64,000 nt of DNA from Phreatobacter aquaticus (GTDB taxonomy: Bacteria > Pseudomonadota > Alphaproteobacteria > Rhizobiales > Phreatobacteraceae), in the NCBI RefSeq assembly GCF_005160265.1, contig NZ_CP039865.1, forward strand, positions 4,875,001 to 4,939,000, given 5' to 3'. Below, piece after piece: positions 25,364-34,269 of this stretch (its first letter is position 1; each line of letters begins with the position of its first letter). The position numbers and the translations under genes are program-made. Below the pieces are notes generated by a model. It was not told the origin of the DNA and searched no databases. It was given only the letters and a program-made list of their open reading frames with translations.

Positions 25364-27445
25364 TCACTTCTTGGCGGTCAGGACCAGGCCGAAGCCTGCA
25401 TCGACATGGGCATCGAACGTGCCGGTCACGAAGGTCGAGGTGCCGGCCTCCACGATGATCGCGGGACCGGAGACCACGGCGCCCGGGGTCATCTCGGTGC
25501 GGTCATACATCGGCACCTTCACAACCTTGCCCGCCTTGGCGTCGAAGACCGGCCGCATCTCGATCGGCTTCGGACCCGCCTTGCGGCGCGGCGTCTTCAG
25601 AACCGGCGGCCTGGCCGTGTCGGTGGTCACCAGCAGAGCCCAGGACAGGACCTCGATCGCGGCGCCGGGAATGTGGCGGGCGAACAGCTGGCGATAGCCC
25701 GTCTCGAACCGGTCGCGCATCTGCGCCACGTCCTTGGCGGTCAGCGCGCGGTTTGGCAGCGACACCGCGATCTCGTGGCCCTGGCCGGAATAGCGCATGA
25801 AGGCGGTGCGCGTTTCGGTCAGCTTGCGGTTGCCCGCGGCCGCCTTGGCGAGACCCGTCGCCTCCCCGCTCATGCCCGACAGCAGACGGTTGGCTTCGGC
25901 GAGCTCAAACTTGTCGAGCCGCATGTATTTCGAGTGGACCAGTTCATAGGCCGCCGGCGCGCGCAGGAAGCCGATGGCCGAGCCGACGCCCGCATCGGCG
26001 GGGATCAGCAGACGCTTGATGCCGAGCTTCTCGGCAAGGCGCGCGGCGTGAAGCGGCGCAGCGCCACCGAAGGCCACCATCGTGTGCTCCGACACGATCA
26101 CGCCGCGCTCCACCGAATGGACGCGGGCCGCATTGGCCATGTTCTCGTCGACGATCTCGGCGACGCCATGGGCCGCCATGTCGGTCTTGAGCGACAGGGG
26201 CTTGCCGACCGCGGCGTCGAGCGCCGTGCCGGCCTTGGCCGGATAGAGCGTGATCGCGCCACCGGCGAAACGGGCCGGATCGATCTTGCCCAGCGCCACA
26301 TCGGCATCGGTGACGGTCGGGTTCGCGCCGCCACGGCCATAGCAGGCCGGCCCCGGCACGGAGGCGGCCGAATCCGGGCCGACCGTGATGCGCTTCAGGG
26401 CATCGACCCGGGCGATCGAGCCACCGCCGGCGCCGATCTCGACCATCTCGATGACCGGGATGCGGACCGGCAGGCCCGAGCCCTTCATGAAGCGCGACTG
26501 GCGGTCCACCTCAAAGGTGCGCGCCTTGTAGGGCGTCGCGTCGTGGATGAGGCAGATCTTGGCGGTCGTGCCGCCCATGTCGAAGGAGAGCACCTTCTTC
26601 TCGTCGCGCTCGGCGGCGACATAGGCGGCGAGGATCGCGCCGCCGGCCGGACCGGACTCGACGAGACGGATCGGGAAGCGCGCGGCGGTCTCGAGCGTGG
26701 CCAGCGACCCGCCGGACGTCATCAGATGGATCGGCTTGGTATAGCCCTCGGCCGCGAAGCGCTCTTTCAGGCGGCCGAGATAACCCGCCATCAGCGGCTG
26801 GACATAGGCATTGGCGATGGCCGTGGAGGTGCGCTCATATTCGCGCATTTCCGGGCAGACTTCGCTGGACAGCGTGATGCTGACGCCCGGCAGTTCCTCG
26901 GCCAGAACCTCGCCGGCACGGCGCTCGTGCACGCCATTGGCATAGGAATGGATGAAGGCAACGGCGACCGCCTCGACGCGCTCCTTCTTCAGAACCTTCG
27001 CGATGGCGCGCAGCGCCGCCTCGTCGAGCGGCACCCAGACCTTGCCCATCACGTCGATGCGCTCCGGCACGGTGTAGCGGAGCTGGCGCGGCACCAGCTG
27101 GCGCGGCTTGTCGATGAACACGTCGTACTGGTCGTAGCGGCCCTCGTCGGCGATCTCGATCACATCGCGGAAGCCGTCGGTGGCGATCAGGGCGGTCTTG
27201 GCGCCCTTGCGCTCGATCACCGCATTGGTGGCAAGCGTCGTGCCATGGACGAACACGTCGAGATCGGCGAAGGCGAGGCCCGCCTCGCCCAGCACCTGCC
27301 GCGTCCCGTCCACCACCGCCTCTTCCGGGGCGGATGGCGTGGTCAGCACCTTGGTGGTGAAGCGCTGCTCGCCGCGTTCGACCACGATGTCGGTGAAGGT
27401 TCCGCCAATATCGGTGGCAAGGCGGATCGTCTCGGACTTCTTCAT
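25364..27445 (-). CDS. hyuA: Hydantoinase/oxoprolinase A family subunit
   Basis: A 693-residue ATP-binding subunit of the actin-like fold: phosphate loop RLATDIGGTFTDIVVE at the N-terminus, second loop FDMGGTTAKICLI near residue 290, and GAGGGSIARVD. It pairs with HyuB for ATP-driven opening of a lactam or hydantoin ring. The start at 27445 places the phosphate loop near the N-terminus as usual; the upstream in-frame start at 27583 adds atypical sequence. The operator-like dyad at 27591-27618 lies 146 bp upstream. Confidence 0.91.
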   Translation of the reverse strand: MKKSETIRLATDIGGTFTDIVVERGEQRFTTKVLTTPSAPEEAVVDGTRQVLGEAGLAFADLDVFVHGTTLATNAVIERKGAKTALIATDGFRDVIEIADEGRYDQYDVFIDKPRQLVPRQLRYTVPERIDVMGKVWVPLDEAALRAIAKVLKKERVEAVAVAFIHSYANGVHERRAGEVLAEELPGVSITLSSEVCPEMREYERTSTAIANAYVQPLMAGYLGRLKERFAAEGYTKPIHLMTSGGSLATLETAARFPIRLVESGPAGGAILAAYVAAERDEKKVLSFDMGGTTAKICLIHDATPYKARTFEVDRQSRFMKGSGLPVRIPVIEMVEIGAGGGSIARVDALKRITVGPDSAASVPGPACYGRGGANPTVTDADVALGKIDPARFAGGAITLYPAKAGTALDAAVGKPLSLKTDMAAHGVAEIVDENMANAARVHSVERGVIVSEHTMVAFGGAAPLHAARLAEKLGIKRLLIPADAGVGSAIGFLRAPAAYELVHSKYMRLDKFELAEANRLLSGMSGEATGLAKAAAGNRKLTETRTAFMRYSGQGHEIAVSLPNRALTAKDVAQMRDRFETGYRQLFARHIPGAAIEVLSWALLVTTDTARPPVLKTPRRKAGPKPIEMRPVFDAKAGKVVKVPMYDRTEMTPGAVVSGPAIIVEAGTSTFVTGTFDAHVDAGFGLVLTAKK

Positions 27446-27590
27446 GCGCGACACTCGTTCGGACCGGGGCTCGGGCGACTGTGTCACGCACCGGGCACCG
27501 AGGCCACAGCACAGCAGACATTCGCGCGAGACCGCCAGCGAAATGGCTGAAATCGGCTTGGTCGCGACCATCGCGTGGCCCAAAATTCAT

Positions 27591-27618
27591 GTCAACAATT
27601 CATCGACGTTTTGTCGTC
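27591..27618. promoter_or_regulatory. Dyad operator upstream of hyuAB
   Basis: GTCAACAATT, eight bases, then TTTTGTCGTC. Aligned without gaps, it agrees with 22431-22458 at 21 of 28 positions, including GTCAACAA, the central TCG and GTTTTGTCG. It suggests joint control of hyuAB and dctPQM-pxpBCA. Confidence 0.65.
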
Positions 27619-27780
27619 GTTTTGTAATTTCGCATTACGGGACGGCGCGCGGCGCATAGGTCACAGGCGCCTGCATGGCAGCAGATCTGGCTATCCACAG
27701 GATTCTCTGGAGGGCTGAATTGTGATGCCGGACAGCCCGTGAAATCACTGCCGCGCCGGCCGGGAAATCGGCCGTGGAGC

Positions 27781-29454
27781 ATGAACATGGCATTGACGTT
27801 ACGTAAGAAATCCAGCGCGCGGCACAGCGCATTGGCCCTCGCGACCCTGGCCGGCGGCCTGGTTCTCGCCCATCCCGCCACAGCCCAGCAGACCAATCGC
27901 GAATGGCGCGGCACCCTCGACGGGCTGACCGTCGATCTCTCCACCGGCCTGCTCAACGGTCACGGCCGGGAATATGTCCTCAACCCGGACGGCTCGTCCG
28001 TCAGCATGCTGCGCTGGAACATGCGCAATGTCCTGATGTTCAACGCGGCCATTGCCTATCGTCCAGCGGACTGGCTGAAGCTCGAGATGCGCGGCTCGAC
28101 CAACTTCACCGGCATGTCGCATATGGACGATTACGACTGGAACATTCCGGGCTGCCCGGCCTCGCCCACCGGCACCTATTGCGAATCGAACCACCCCGAC
28201 ACGGTCCTGCGCAACGCCATCCTGTTCGACAGTTTTGCCGCCGCGCGCTTCCTGACCCTCGGCCCGGTGCAGCTGAGCGCGGTCGCCGGCTACAAGTTCG
28301 ACTTCTATCGCTGGCAGGGCTCGGGCGGCACGTCCAACTATGCCCCCTTCCCGCCCGGCAGCGGCATTTCCTATGACCAGACCTGGCGCGCGCCCTATCT
28401 CGGCCTCGCGATGGAGGCAGAGCATGGCCCCTGGTCGCTCCGTGGCCGCCTGATCGGCTCGGTCTGGGCGCTCGGCACCGGCCGCGACCTCCATCACCTC
28501 AGGTCGACCCTGTTCACCGACCGCCTCGGTCCCGGCCAGATGATGGCCGCCGAGATCGGGCTCGGCTACCAGATCCGCCCCGGCATGACGCTCACCGCCG
28601 ACTACCGCTACCAGGCCTGGCGGATCGCCCAGGGGCCAGCCGACTCGCAGGCCCTCGGCGGCGCGCTGACCAGCTTCCCGGGCAAGGGCGGCGGCGGCAG
28701 CAACACCTCGCACATGGTGTCGCTCGGCCTGCGCATCCGTCCGGGCGAAGCCGTCCGAATGGCGCAGGGCGCGCCGACCGCACCGGTGTCGCTGGCTGGC
28801 TTCCATGCCGGCGTCGATATCGGAGCCGCCTGGCAGAATGCCGGCTGGACGACCAATTCCATGGGCGGCACGCCGGGACGGCTGGTCCCCGAAACCGCCG
28901 CAGCCCGGCTTGGTTCGGGCGCTCCGCGCGTCGGCTTCTTCGCAGGCTACGGCCGCCAGGTCGGCGCCTGGATCGTCGGCGCGGAAGCCGATATCGGCCT
29001 GGCCAATGCCAACCGGACGATCGTCGGCGTGCCGGGAGCCCTCGATGCAACCGCCATCGTCTCGGCAACCGACGGCGTCCGCATGACCAGGCTCTGGGAC
29101 GCCAGCCTGCGCGCTCGGTTCGGCTACGAGGTGAAGCCCGGCCTTGCGCTCTACGCCACGGGCGGCCTCGCCATGGCGGCCAGCCAGCTGCGCGTCGGCT
29201 GCAACAATGGCGCAAGCTGCGTCGGCGGCACCAGCCTCGACCAGAGCGTGACGTCGACCCGCCTCGGCTGGACCCTCGGCGCGGGCGCCGAGGCGGCTCT
29301 CGCCGGTCCCTGGTTCGCACGGGCGGAATATCGCTATTCGGCCTATGCTGCGGTGAACCCGACCTTCTTCGCCACCGTCCCGGCCGACACGATCAGGTCG
29401 ACCGTGTCACTGAATGACCATCGCGCCAGCGTGGCGCTCGGCTATCGTTACTGA
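27781..29454 (+). CDS. Outer-membrane protein: omptin-like protease barrel fused to an Omp25/RopB-like barrel
   Basis: A 557-residue secreted protein with a signal peptide (ending ATAQQ, about residue 36). Residues 45-330 resemble omptin surface proteases: the catalytic aspartate pair in MDDYDW (Asp117, Asp119), SNHPDT (137-141), and Asp236-x-His238 where omptins have the Asp-His pair. Residues 340-557 look like a separate Omp25/Opa-type porin barrel ending in tyrosine (LGYRY). Two complete barrels in one chain is unusual. The start at 27781 follows GGAG; ATG 27787 is possible. Protease activity is inferred from kept residues. Confidence 0.75.
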   Translation: MNMALTLRKKSSARHSALALATLAGGLVLAHPATAQQTNREWRGTLDGLTVDLSTGLLNGHGREYVLNPDGSSVSMLRWNMRNVLMFNAAIAYRPADWLKLEMRGSTNFTGMSHMDDYDWNIPGCPASPTGTYCESNHPDTVLRNAILFDSFAAARFLTLGPVQLSAVAGYKFDFYRWQGSGGTSNYAPFPPGSGISYDQTWRAPYLGLAMEAEHGPWSLRGRLIGSVWALGTGRDLHHLRSTLFTDRLGPGQMMAAEIGLGYQIRPGMTLTADYRYQAWRIAQGPADSQALGGALTSFPGKGGGGSNTSHMVSLGLRIRPGEAVRMAQGAPTAPVSLAGFHAGVDIGAAWQNAGWTTNSMGGTPGRLVPETAAARLGSGAPRVGFFAGYGRQVGAWIVGAEADIGLANANRTIVGVPGALDATAIVSATDGVRMTRLWDASLRARFGYEVKPGLALYATGGLAMAASQLRVGCNNGASCVGGTSLDQSVTSTRLGWTLGAGAEAALAGPWFARAEYRYSAYAAVNPTFFATVPADTIRSTVSLNDHRASVALGYRY

Positions 29455-29517
29455 CCATCGCGCCGCCGGTTGCCGTTTCGGTGCCGGCGGCGCCTCGACC
29501 GCCTGAGGGAGGACAGC

Positions 29518-30282
29518 ATGCCCACCATTGTCGAATGGTCGAAGCTCACCGCGCCCGAACTCAACGCGCTGGCCGGCGCCGATGCGACGGTCGTCCTGCC
29601 GGTCGCCTCGACTGAGCAGCACGGCCCCCATCTCGGCACTGGCGTCGACGCGATCCTCTGCGGCACGGTGTGCCGGCTCGCCGCCGAGAAGGCGTCAGCC
29701 CAGCGCGCCGTCGTCGTGGCGCCGACGCTCTGGGTCGGCATGGCCGAGCACCACATGGAGCATGGCGGCACCTTCACGCTGGATATCCCGACCTATCGGG
29801 CGGTGCTGCTGTGCCTCATCCAGTCGGTGAAGCGCCACGGCTTCACCCGCGTGCTGATCGTCAACGGCCATGGCGGCAACATGACCGCGCTCAACGCCTT
29901 CCTGCCGGATCTCTCCCGCGAGACCGGGCTGGCGGTGGCAGCCACGACCTATTTCGAGCTCGCCCAGCCGGCGTTTGCGCCGCTGCTGGAAGACCAGACC
30001 GGCGTGCTGCATGCCTGCGAGGCTGAGACCTCGATGATGATGGTGGCCGCCCCCGACGCGGTGCGCGCGGACAAGTTCGCCGAGGCCTATGGCCCGCAAT
30101 TTTCCGATCCCCGCGCCGTGCTGGCGCCACCCGTGCAGCGCTTCCGCTCGTTCAAGGGCCTGACGCCCTCGGGGGTGCTCGGCGATGCAAGGCGGGCGAC
30201 CAGGGCCAAGGGCGAGGCGCTTCAGGCCGCGGCGGTGGATGCGTTGGCCGAGGTTCTGGTGGCCGGCACGCCCTGGGGGTGA
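29518..30282 (+). CDS. Creatininase family amidohydrolase
   Basis: A 254-residue metal-dependent hydrolase. It carries the metal and catalytic segments STEQHGPHLGTGVD, MEHGGTFTLD, VNGHGGNMTALN and HACEAETSMM typical of creatininase and related amidases (such as those cutting formamidopyrimidine or lactam substrates). The start at 29518 follows GAGGGAGG. It stands 63 bp after the double-barrel gene and ends before a block of palindromic repeats. The substrate is unknown; the nearby lactam-hydrolysis genes make a cyclic amide plausible. Confidence 0.9.
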   Translation: MPTIVEWSKLTAPELNALAGADATVVLPVASTEQHGPHLGTGVDAILCGTVCRLAAEKASAQRAVVVAPTLWVGMAEHHMEHGGTFTLDIPTYRAVLLCLIQSVKRHGFTRVLIVNGHGGNMTALNAFLPDLSRETGLAVAATTYFELAQPAFAPLLEDQTGVLHACEAETSMMMVAAPDAVRADKFAEAYGPQFSDPRAVLAPPVQRFRSFKGLTPSGVLGDARRATRAKGEALQAAAVDALAEVLVAGTPWG

Positions 30283-30328
30283 GCGACGCAACGAGCAGGG
30301 AACAACGCCCCCTCCCAATCAGCTCATC

Positions 30329-30442
30329 CGTCACCCCCGGCGAGCCCGCAGGGCGAGGGAAGGGGGCCCAGGAATCACCGAATCGCGCAAGAAGGATTCA
30401 AGTCTGGATCCCCTTCCCTCGCTTCGCTCGCCGGGGATGACG
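30329..30442. repeat. Inverted pair of a second palindromic repeat (family C)
   Basis: Arms at 30329-30371 (from CGTCACCCCCGGCGAG to GAGGGAAGGGG) and 30403-30442 (from CTGGATCCCCTTCCCTCG to CGCCGGGGATGACG) are inverted copies of one element. It differs from the CCTCATCCTGAGG family and lies directly before a pair of that family. Confidence 0.8.
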
Positions 30443-30487
30443 AGTGAGTATAGCCAACCAGAACGCGCTGCTCCGGTCAGCTATATG

Positions 30488-30663
30488 GGTCCTTCGAGGC
30501 TCGGCCAAAGCTTCGAGAGAACGCGAGATGCGTTCGCATCTCACTATGGCCTCGCACCTCAGGATGAGGGTGCAGAGAGCTGAGCCCAGGTTTCAACCGA
30601 CCAGCGAGAGGGACCTATCCCTACCTCATCCTGAGGTGCGAGCGGAGCGAGCCTCGAAGGACC
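30488..30663. repeat. Inverted pair of REP-like repeat (family A), one arm enlarged
   Basis: The arm at 30624-30663 is a standard copy. The arm at 30488-30569 has the usual ends GGTCCTTCGAGGCTCGGC and CTCGCACCTCAGGATGAGG but about 40 bp of extra, partly self-complementary sequence in the middle. With the family C pair it fills the 408-bp gap between the convergent creatininase and acetamidase genes. Confidence 0.8.
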
Positions 30664-30690
30664 TTGTTCTAGGCGAAGGCCCCCCTCCCC

Positions 30691-31638
30691 TCAGCGGATC
30701 TTCTTCAGCCACTTCTTGTCGAGCACGACGTGAATGCCCTTGTTGCCGTTGACCACCTGGGTCACGCGCAGGTCGGCCACCAGCGACATCAGCGCATAGG
30801 CCTCGTCCCGGTCGAGGCCGGATTTCTCGACAACGAGATCGATCATCGAGCGCAGCGCGATCTGCACGGCGGCATCGAGATCGGGATCGAAGGCCATGGT
30901 GATGACCTCCGTCGGCGTTTCCGCCATCGGCCAGACGAGGCTCATGTCGTCGCGCACGGTGAGCTTGAACGTGCCGATCAGCCCGGTCTCGATCGCCGTG
31001 ATGCAGACCTCGCCGTCGCCCTGCGCGCCATGGGCGTCACCCACCGAGAAATTGGCGCCGTCGACAAAGACCGGCAGATAAAGCGTCGTGCCGGCCACGA
31101 GCTCCTTGTTGTCGAGATTGCCGCCATTGCGGCGCGGCGGCAGCGTGTTGACCCGGCCCCATTCCTTCGGCGGCGCCACCGCCATCACGCCGAAGAACGG
31201 CCGGTCGAGCGGGATCTCGTGGCCCCAGGGCATGGTGGCGATCTTGCTTGCCCGGTCGATGCGCGAATGGAACAGGCGGAGTGCCTTCACATCATCCGGC
31301 AGCGCGCCGGCAAGCGGCCTGACAAGCGTGTAGCCCCAGTCATAGTGCAGATCGATCGCCTCGATATCGACCTGCAGCACGCTGCCCGCTTTCGCGCCTT
31401 CGACCGCCACCGGCCCGGTGCAGATATGGCCCGGCAGGGTCGGCCCGCCGAACTTCGCATGGATCGCCGGAAGCGCCGGCGGAATGCCCCAGCTTGCATC
31501 GGGCAATTGGTCTGGGGCCGCGGAGACCGTCGAAATGGTCACCCGTTCGCCGGACTTCACCGTCAGGCGGGGCGCAAGGGTCGCGTCGAAATAGCCCCAA
31601 TGGGCATTGTCGGCGGAGGCGTCGAGGCGATGGGTCAT
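30691..31638 (-). CDS. Acetamidase/formamidase family protein
   Basis: A 315-residue amidohydrolase of the FmdA/AmdA family, releasing ammonia from short amides. Visible segments: an N-terminal HWGYFDATLAPRLTVKSG, the metal-binding GPTLPGHICTGPVAVEGA, FFGVMAVAPP and SVGDAHGAQGDGEVCITA. It is the last gene of a probable operon with a TAXI binding protein and a fused TRAP permease, spaced 22 bp from the permease gene, so the transporter may import its amide substrate. Confidence 0.93.
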   Translation of the reverse strand: MTHRLDASADNAHWGYFDATLAPRLTVKSGERVTISTVSAAPDQLPDASWGIPPALPAIHAKFGGPTLPGHICTGPVAVEGAKAGSVLQVDIEAIDLHYDWGYTLVRPLAGALPDDVKALRLFHSRIDRASKIATMPWGHEIPLDRPFFGVMAVAPPKEWGRVNTLPPRRNGGNLDNKELVAGTTLYLPVFVDGANFSVGDAHGAQGDGEVCITAIETGLIGTFKLTVRDDMSLVWPMAETPTEVITMAFDPDLDAAVQIALRSMIDLVVEKSGLDRDEAYALMSLVADLRVTQVVNGNKGIHVVLDKKWLKKIR

Positions 31639-31660
31639 GATCTCAAGGGTCCCAGATCGG

Positions 31661-34108
31661 TCAGGCGGGTGTCGGGGCTTCGGTCCGCTTCACCCGGAGC
31701 CAATGCAAGATCAGGCCCAGACCGAGGAAGACGAGACCTGCCGCGTCGGCATAGGTGTTGGTGGCGAGCAGCAGGCCGCCACCGATGAAGCAGAGCACGC
31801 GCTCGACCCAATTGGCCTGGGCCAGCGCATAGCCGGTGAACATGACGCAGAGCCCGACCAGCGCGAGACAGCCGGTGACGGTCGCCCAGATCACCGAGGC
31901 CCAGGCGAGCACGGTGGTTGGCGCGCCATAGGTGATGGCGCCGGCCGCATTGACGCCATTCGGTACCAGCATGAGCAGTTCCGCGCCCTGCGGCGTCAGG
32001 CAGAACATGAACGGCACGATGAAGGCCGGCAGCGTGTATTTCCACGCCTGCATCGTCGTCTTGAACGGATCGCCGCCGGTGATGGCGGAGGCCGCGAAGG
32101 GCGCGAGCGCTGTCGGCGGCGACACGTCGGCGAGCACCGCATAGTAGAACATGAACATGTGGGCGGCTGGCGGCGGCACACCGACCTTGACCAGTGCCGG
32201 CACCAGCATGACCGCGGCAATGATGTAGCTCGCGGTCACCGGCACAGAGAGGCCGAGGACCCACATCGCCAGCGCCGCCATCAGGAGGATCAGGAACACG
32301 TTGGATCCGCCGGCCGAGATGATGATGCCGGAAATGGTCAGGCCAAGTCCGGTGAGATTGACCACCGACACGATGACGCCGGCACAGGCGCAGGTCGCCA
32401 CGATGCCGAGCGTCGAGCGCGTGCCGTCCATCAGGGCGTCGACCATGCCGGTGCCGCCAGCCGGCGCCGCCTGCCCCGCACGATTGGCCAGAATGCTCTG
32501 GATGCCCGACACGATCACAGCAGCCGTCATGCCCCAGAAGCACGCCACAGAGACGCGGCTGTCGAACAGCTCATGCAGGCCGAATGCACGCGGTATGTCG
32601 CTCATGCCGAAGAGCCAGGCAGCGACCGCCGCCACGCAACCCACGGCAAAGCCGGGGCGGGTGACCAGCTGATTGTCCCGATTGGCCATGGACAGCACGA
32701 AGGCCACCACGATCGACCAGTAGACCGCCATGAACGACGAGAAGCCGAGCACGAGGAACACGGCGATCGCGCCAAGCGAGAGGAAATGATAGCCGCCGGC
32801 CTTGGTCAGTGCCCACAGCGAGGCGTCGGACGTGCGCACAGACTTGACGTTCATCCGGCGGGAATCCGCTTCCGTCATCAGCCAGCAGGAGACGTAATAG
32901 AGGATGGTCGGGATCGTCGCGTAGACCAGGATCTGCAGGTAATCGACGTCCAGAAACTCCGCGATGATGAAGGCAGCAGCACCAAGCGTCGGCGGTGACA
33001 GCGTTGCCCCGATACCGGCCGCCGACAGCATGCCGCCGGCCACTTCCGGCGAATAGCCAGAGCGCTTGAGCATCGGCCAGGCGAGCGAGGAGACCGTCAC
33101 CGTCGTGGCCACGCCTGATCCGGAGACCGTGCCAAGCAGAAAACCGGACGCCACCACCGCACGGCCGGGCGCCGAGGGCGAGGCATTCTTGCCGAACAGC
33201 GCGAAGGCCCAGTCGATGAAGAACTTGCCGGCGCCGCCGCGATCGAGCACCGCGCCATAGATCGTGAACAGGATGATGAAGGTGGCAGCCACATCCAGCG
33301 GCGTCGTGAAGACGCCTTCGAGTGTCAGCAGGTTCTGGCCGATGATGCGGTTCGGCGTGAAGCCGCGATGTTCGAAGACATCCGGGATGAGCCAGCCGGA
33401 CCCGGCATAGCAATAGATCAGGAAGACCGCCGCAATGGCCGGCAGCACCCAGCCGACGGTGCGCCTGGTCGCCTCCATTACCAGCACGATCAGCACAAGG
33501 CCGAGCACCAGTTCCTCTGGCGAGGGCCGCATCGCGCGGTTTTTGTAGAGCTCGATATTGGTCGAGATGTAGAAGGCGACATAGAGGCCGACCGCCGCGA
33601 AGATCCAGTCGGCCGGCTGGTAGCGCGCGAGCGTCTTGTTGCTGATCAGGAAGGGATAGGCAGCGAAACAGGCGACCACCACCAGCCCCAGCACATAGGC
33701 GCCGGTCGACCGGCCATAGATGGCGAATTGCGGGTTCGGGTGGTGCAGCAGGTAGAGGATCAGCGCGATCGACAGGCCGGCGAACAGGAGTTCGTCGAAA
33801 CGCGGGCGCCGCGCCTCGGGGCGCCCGTCCTTGGCCGTCCTGGTCAGGGGGAAAAGGATGAACACCAGCGCCAGGCACACCGCCAGGAAGGTCGACCGGT
33901 AGACCGTGGTGTTGATGGCGAACTGCGTCCAGTAGAGCGCATAGGCGCCGACGAACAGCGACACCGCACCGGTGAGCCAGCCGAGCCAGCCGGTGACGCG
34001 CCTGGCCGGACCGCCTTCGGAATCGGCCGACAGCGCCTCGATCTCCTCGGCCGTCAGTTGGCGTTCCGCCGTCTGGGCCTGACTGCCTGCCGTTGCCTGC
34101 GCTGCCAT
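31661..34108 (-). CDS. TRAP transporter fused permease (DctQM-type, TAXI system)
   Basis: An 815-residue inner-membrane protein. The first 200 residues hold four segments of the DctQ-like part; the rest is the DctM-like channel, with SGVATTVTVSSLAWPMLKRSG and AAGIGATLSPPTLGAAAF (the PP loop), and later VLADVSPPTALAPFAASAI. Fused permeases of this kind work with TAXI binding proteins. It follows the TAXI gene by 161 bp and precedes the acetamidase gene. Confidence 0.94.
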   Translation of the reverse strand: MAAQATAGSQAQTAERQLTAEEIEALSADSEGGPARRVTGWLGWLTGAVSLFVGAYALYWTQFAINTTVYRSTFLAVCLALVFILFPLTRTAKDGRPEARRPRFDELLFAGLSIALILYLLHHPNPQFAIYGRSTGAYVLGLVVVACFAAYPFLISNKTLARYQPADWIFAAVGLYVAFYISTNIELYKNRAMRPSPEELVLGLVLIVLVMEATRRTVGWVLPAIAAVFLIYCYAGSGWLIPDVFEHRGFTPNRIIGQNLLTLEGVFTTPLDVAATFIILFTIYGAVLDRGGAGKFFIDWAFALFGKNASPSAPGRAVVASGFLLGTVSGSGVATTVTVSSLAWPMLKRSGYSPEVAGGMLSAAGIGATLSPPTLGAAAFIIAEFLDVDYLQILVYATIPTILYYVSCWLMTEADSRRMNVKSVRTSDASLWALTKAGGYHFLSLGAIAVFLVLGFSSFMAVYWSIVVAFVLSMANRDNQLVTRPGFAVGCVAAVAAWLFGMSDIPRAFGLHELFDSRVSVACFWGMTAAVIVSGIQSILANRAGQAAPAGGTGMVDALMDGTRSTLGIVATCACAGVIVSVVNLTGLGLTISGIIISAGGSNVFLILLMAALAMWVLGLSVPVTASYIIAAVMLVPALVKVGVPPPAAHMFMFYYAVLADVSPPTALAPFAASAITGGDPFKTTMQAWKYTLPAFIVPFMFCLTPQGAELLMLVPNGVNAAGAITYGAPTTVLAWASVIWATVTGCLALVGLCVMFTGYALAQANWVERVLCFIGGGLLLATNTYADAAGLVFLGLGLILHWLRVKRTEAPTPA

Positions 34109-34269
34109 GGACGTCCCCTCGAAACCCTGCAGGACGGGCCCATCTGACGGAGCCTCTTGTCCCTTTCACCCCGCGCCGGCCGTGACCTGCCGCGGGCAAA
34201 CAAACAGCCGGCACGGTCCCCCGCGCCGGCTGGTCCTGAATAGCAGCCCGGCCGCGCCGGACCAGTCCG

